Assembly (NCBI GenBank): GCA_963849105.1
Contig: CAWKGD010000006.1
Span: 1-64,000, forward strand
Length of the DNA: 64,000 bases
Reading direction: 5' to 3'
Source: CAVRXQ01 sp963849105
Lineage (GTDB): Bacteria; Actinomycetota; Acidimicrobiia; Acidimicrobiales; Bog-793
Below are positions 63,537 through 64,000 of the stretch, one piece after another. The notes beneath the pieces were generated by a model. It did not search any database. It saw nothing but the letters and a program-made list of their open reading frames with translations, and had not been told where the DNA came from. Each line of letters begins with the position of its first letter. Within the stretch, counting starts at the first letter, position 1. The translations under genes and the position numbers were made by a program.

Positions 63537-63726
63537 CGGGACTTCGACGGCCCGAAAGACGCAGTCGAAGATCTGCGTGGACGGGCGGGAAAGGCGTCGG
63601 CCATCGCACCGTCGGTTTGTGCTCGCCTTGCCCGGCATCGGTGGTCCGACAGCTTCGACGGTCGAGCGCAAGGTGTCCCGAAAGGCAAGACGACCTGTCT
63701 CGATTCATGGAATACGATGCGGTGAC
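63537..63726. other. Intergenic
   Basis: There is no gene, repeat or RNA that I recognise between the exporter and the next start. Confidence 0.4.
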
Positions 63727-64000
63727 ATGAGTACCGCCGGACAACGCCTCCGAAGGCTCATCGAACAGCCGGGCCTCGTCGTCTGTCCCGTTGTCAACGG
63801 TCCGCTTTCGGCGCGATTGGCGCAGGACGTCGGCTTTTCGACCGTGCTCTTGGGCGGCTTGGGCGTCGCCGCGGAACGGTTCGCGCTACCCGATCTGGGA
63901 TTGATCACGTTCTCGGACATGCTCGATCAGCTGCGCAACACTTGTGCGGCCGTCCCGGGATTCCCGGTCATCGCCGACGGAGACACCGGCTACGGAAATG
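63727..64000 (+). CDS. Isocitrate lyase/PEP mutase family protein (partial)
   Basis: The gene starts at ATG 63727 and runs off the window after 91 codons. The visible part reads RLRRLIEQPGLVVCPVVNGP, SARLAQDVGFSTVLLGGLG and FPVIADGDTGYGN. The last motif supplies the magnesium-binding Asp of the isocitrate lyase/methylisocitrate lyase/PEP mutase superfamily. Likely roles are methylisocitrate lyase or an oxaloacetate decarboxylase-like carbon-carbon lyase; the deciding KKCGH or equivalent loop lies outside the window. Confidence 0.75.
   Translation, partial: MSTAGQRLRRLIEQPGLVVCPVVNGPLSARLAQDVGFSTVLLGGLGVAAERFALPDLGLITFSDMLDQLRNTCAAVPGFPVIADGDTGYGN

Overview
This window is high-GC DNA with many GTG and TTG starts. 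Its gene content is actinobacterial: a glmU-prs-rplY-pth-mfd-mazG-eno-ftsB neighbourhood, DUF501/Ppx, an Rpf-like secreted lytic protein and an NlpC/P60 hydrolase. A complete type IV pilus engine (PilB, PilC, PilT, prepilin peptidase) suggests an Acidimicrobiia-like or related uncultured actinobacterial lineage. That placement is inference; no rRNA gene is present.

Layout. Bases 1-4295 are a decayed integration zone. A tRNA-Ser(GCT) gene has its 3' tail repeated three more times downstream, with an IS481-like element between copies. A tRNA-Arg(ACG) gene is followed by an integrase wreck whose middle is inverted, a secreted pilin-head-like protein, and a second integrase fragment. Bases 4296-10683 are a four-gene pilin operon that includes a 939-residue pilin with seven Ig-like repeats and a pilin-like protein with three IPT/TIG domains. 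Bases 10684-14572 are sparse, with a broken penicillin-binding protein, small membrane proteins and a CAP-domain protein. Bases 14573-19942 hold a GGDEF-EAL protein, an archaeal-type PEP carboxylase and an AlaC-like aminotransferase. Bases 20071-22909 hold a small monooxygenase-like protein, a MarR gene with an in-frame stop, a long structured segment resembling a HEARO/omega RNA without its IscB gene, and an MFS transporter.

Bases 23345-29345 encode the pilus motor and major pilin, and presumably process and assemble the minor pilins of the first operon. Bases 29658-42718 carry a large membrane protein, a decarboxylase/ureohydrolase pair, PhoU, an unusual tRNA, a carboxylesterase, NlpC/P60, an acetyltransferase and a polysaccharide glycosyltransferase group. 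Bases 42748-59572 are the conserved housekeeping block on the minus strand. It is interrupted by an Rpf-like gene and by a TetR/MFS efflux pair with two operator palindromes. Bases 59626-64000 hold a methyltransferase, a frameshifted M20 peptidase, a MarR/MFS pair and the start of an isocitrate-lyase-family gene.

The most notable items are the orphan omega-RNA-like segment, the giant repeat pilin, the inverted integrase remnant, the tRNA-tail repeats, the shortened GlmU, the DUF501-Ppx fusion, and a class-I-shaped tRNA with a UAA anticodon overlapping a coding sequence. All family assignments come from reading motifs, without database searches.
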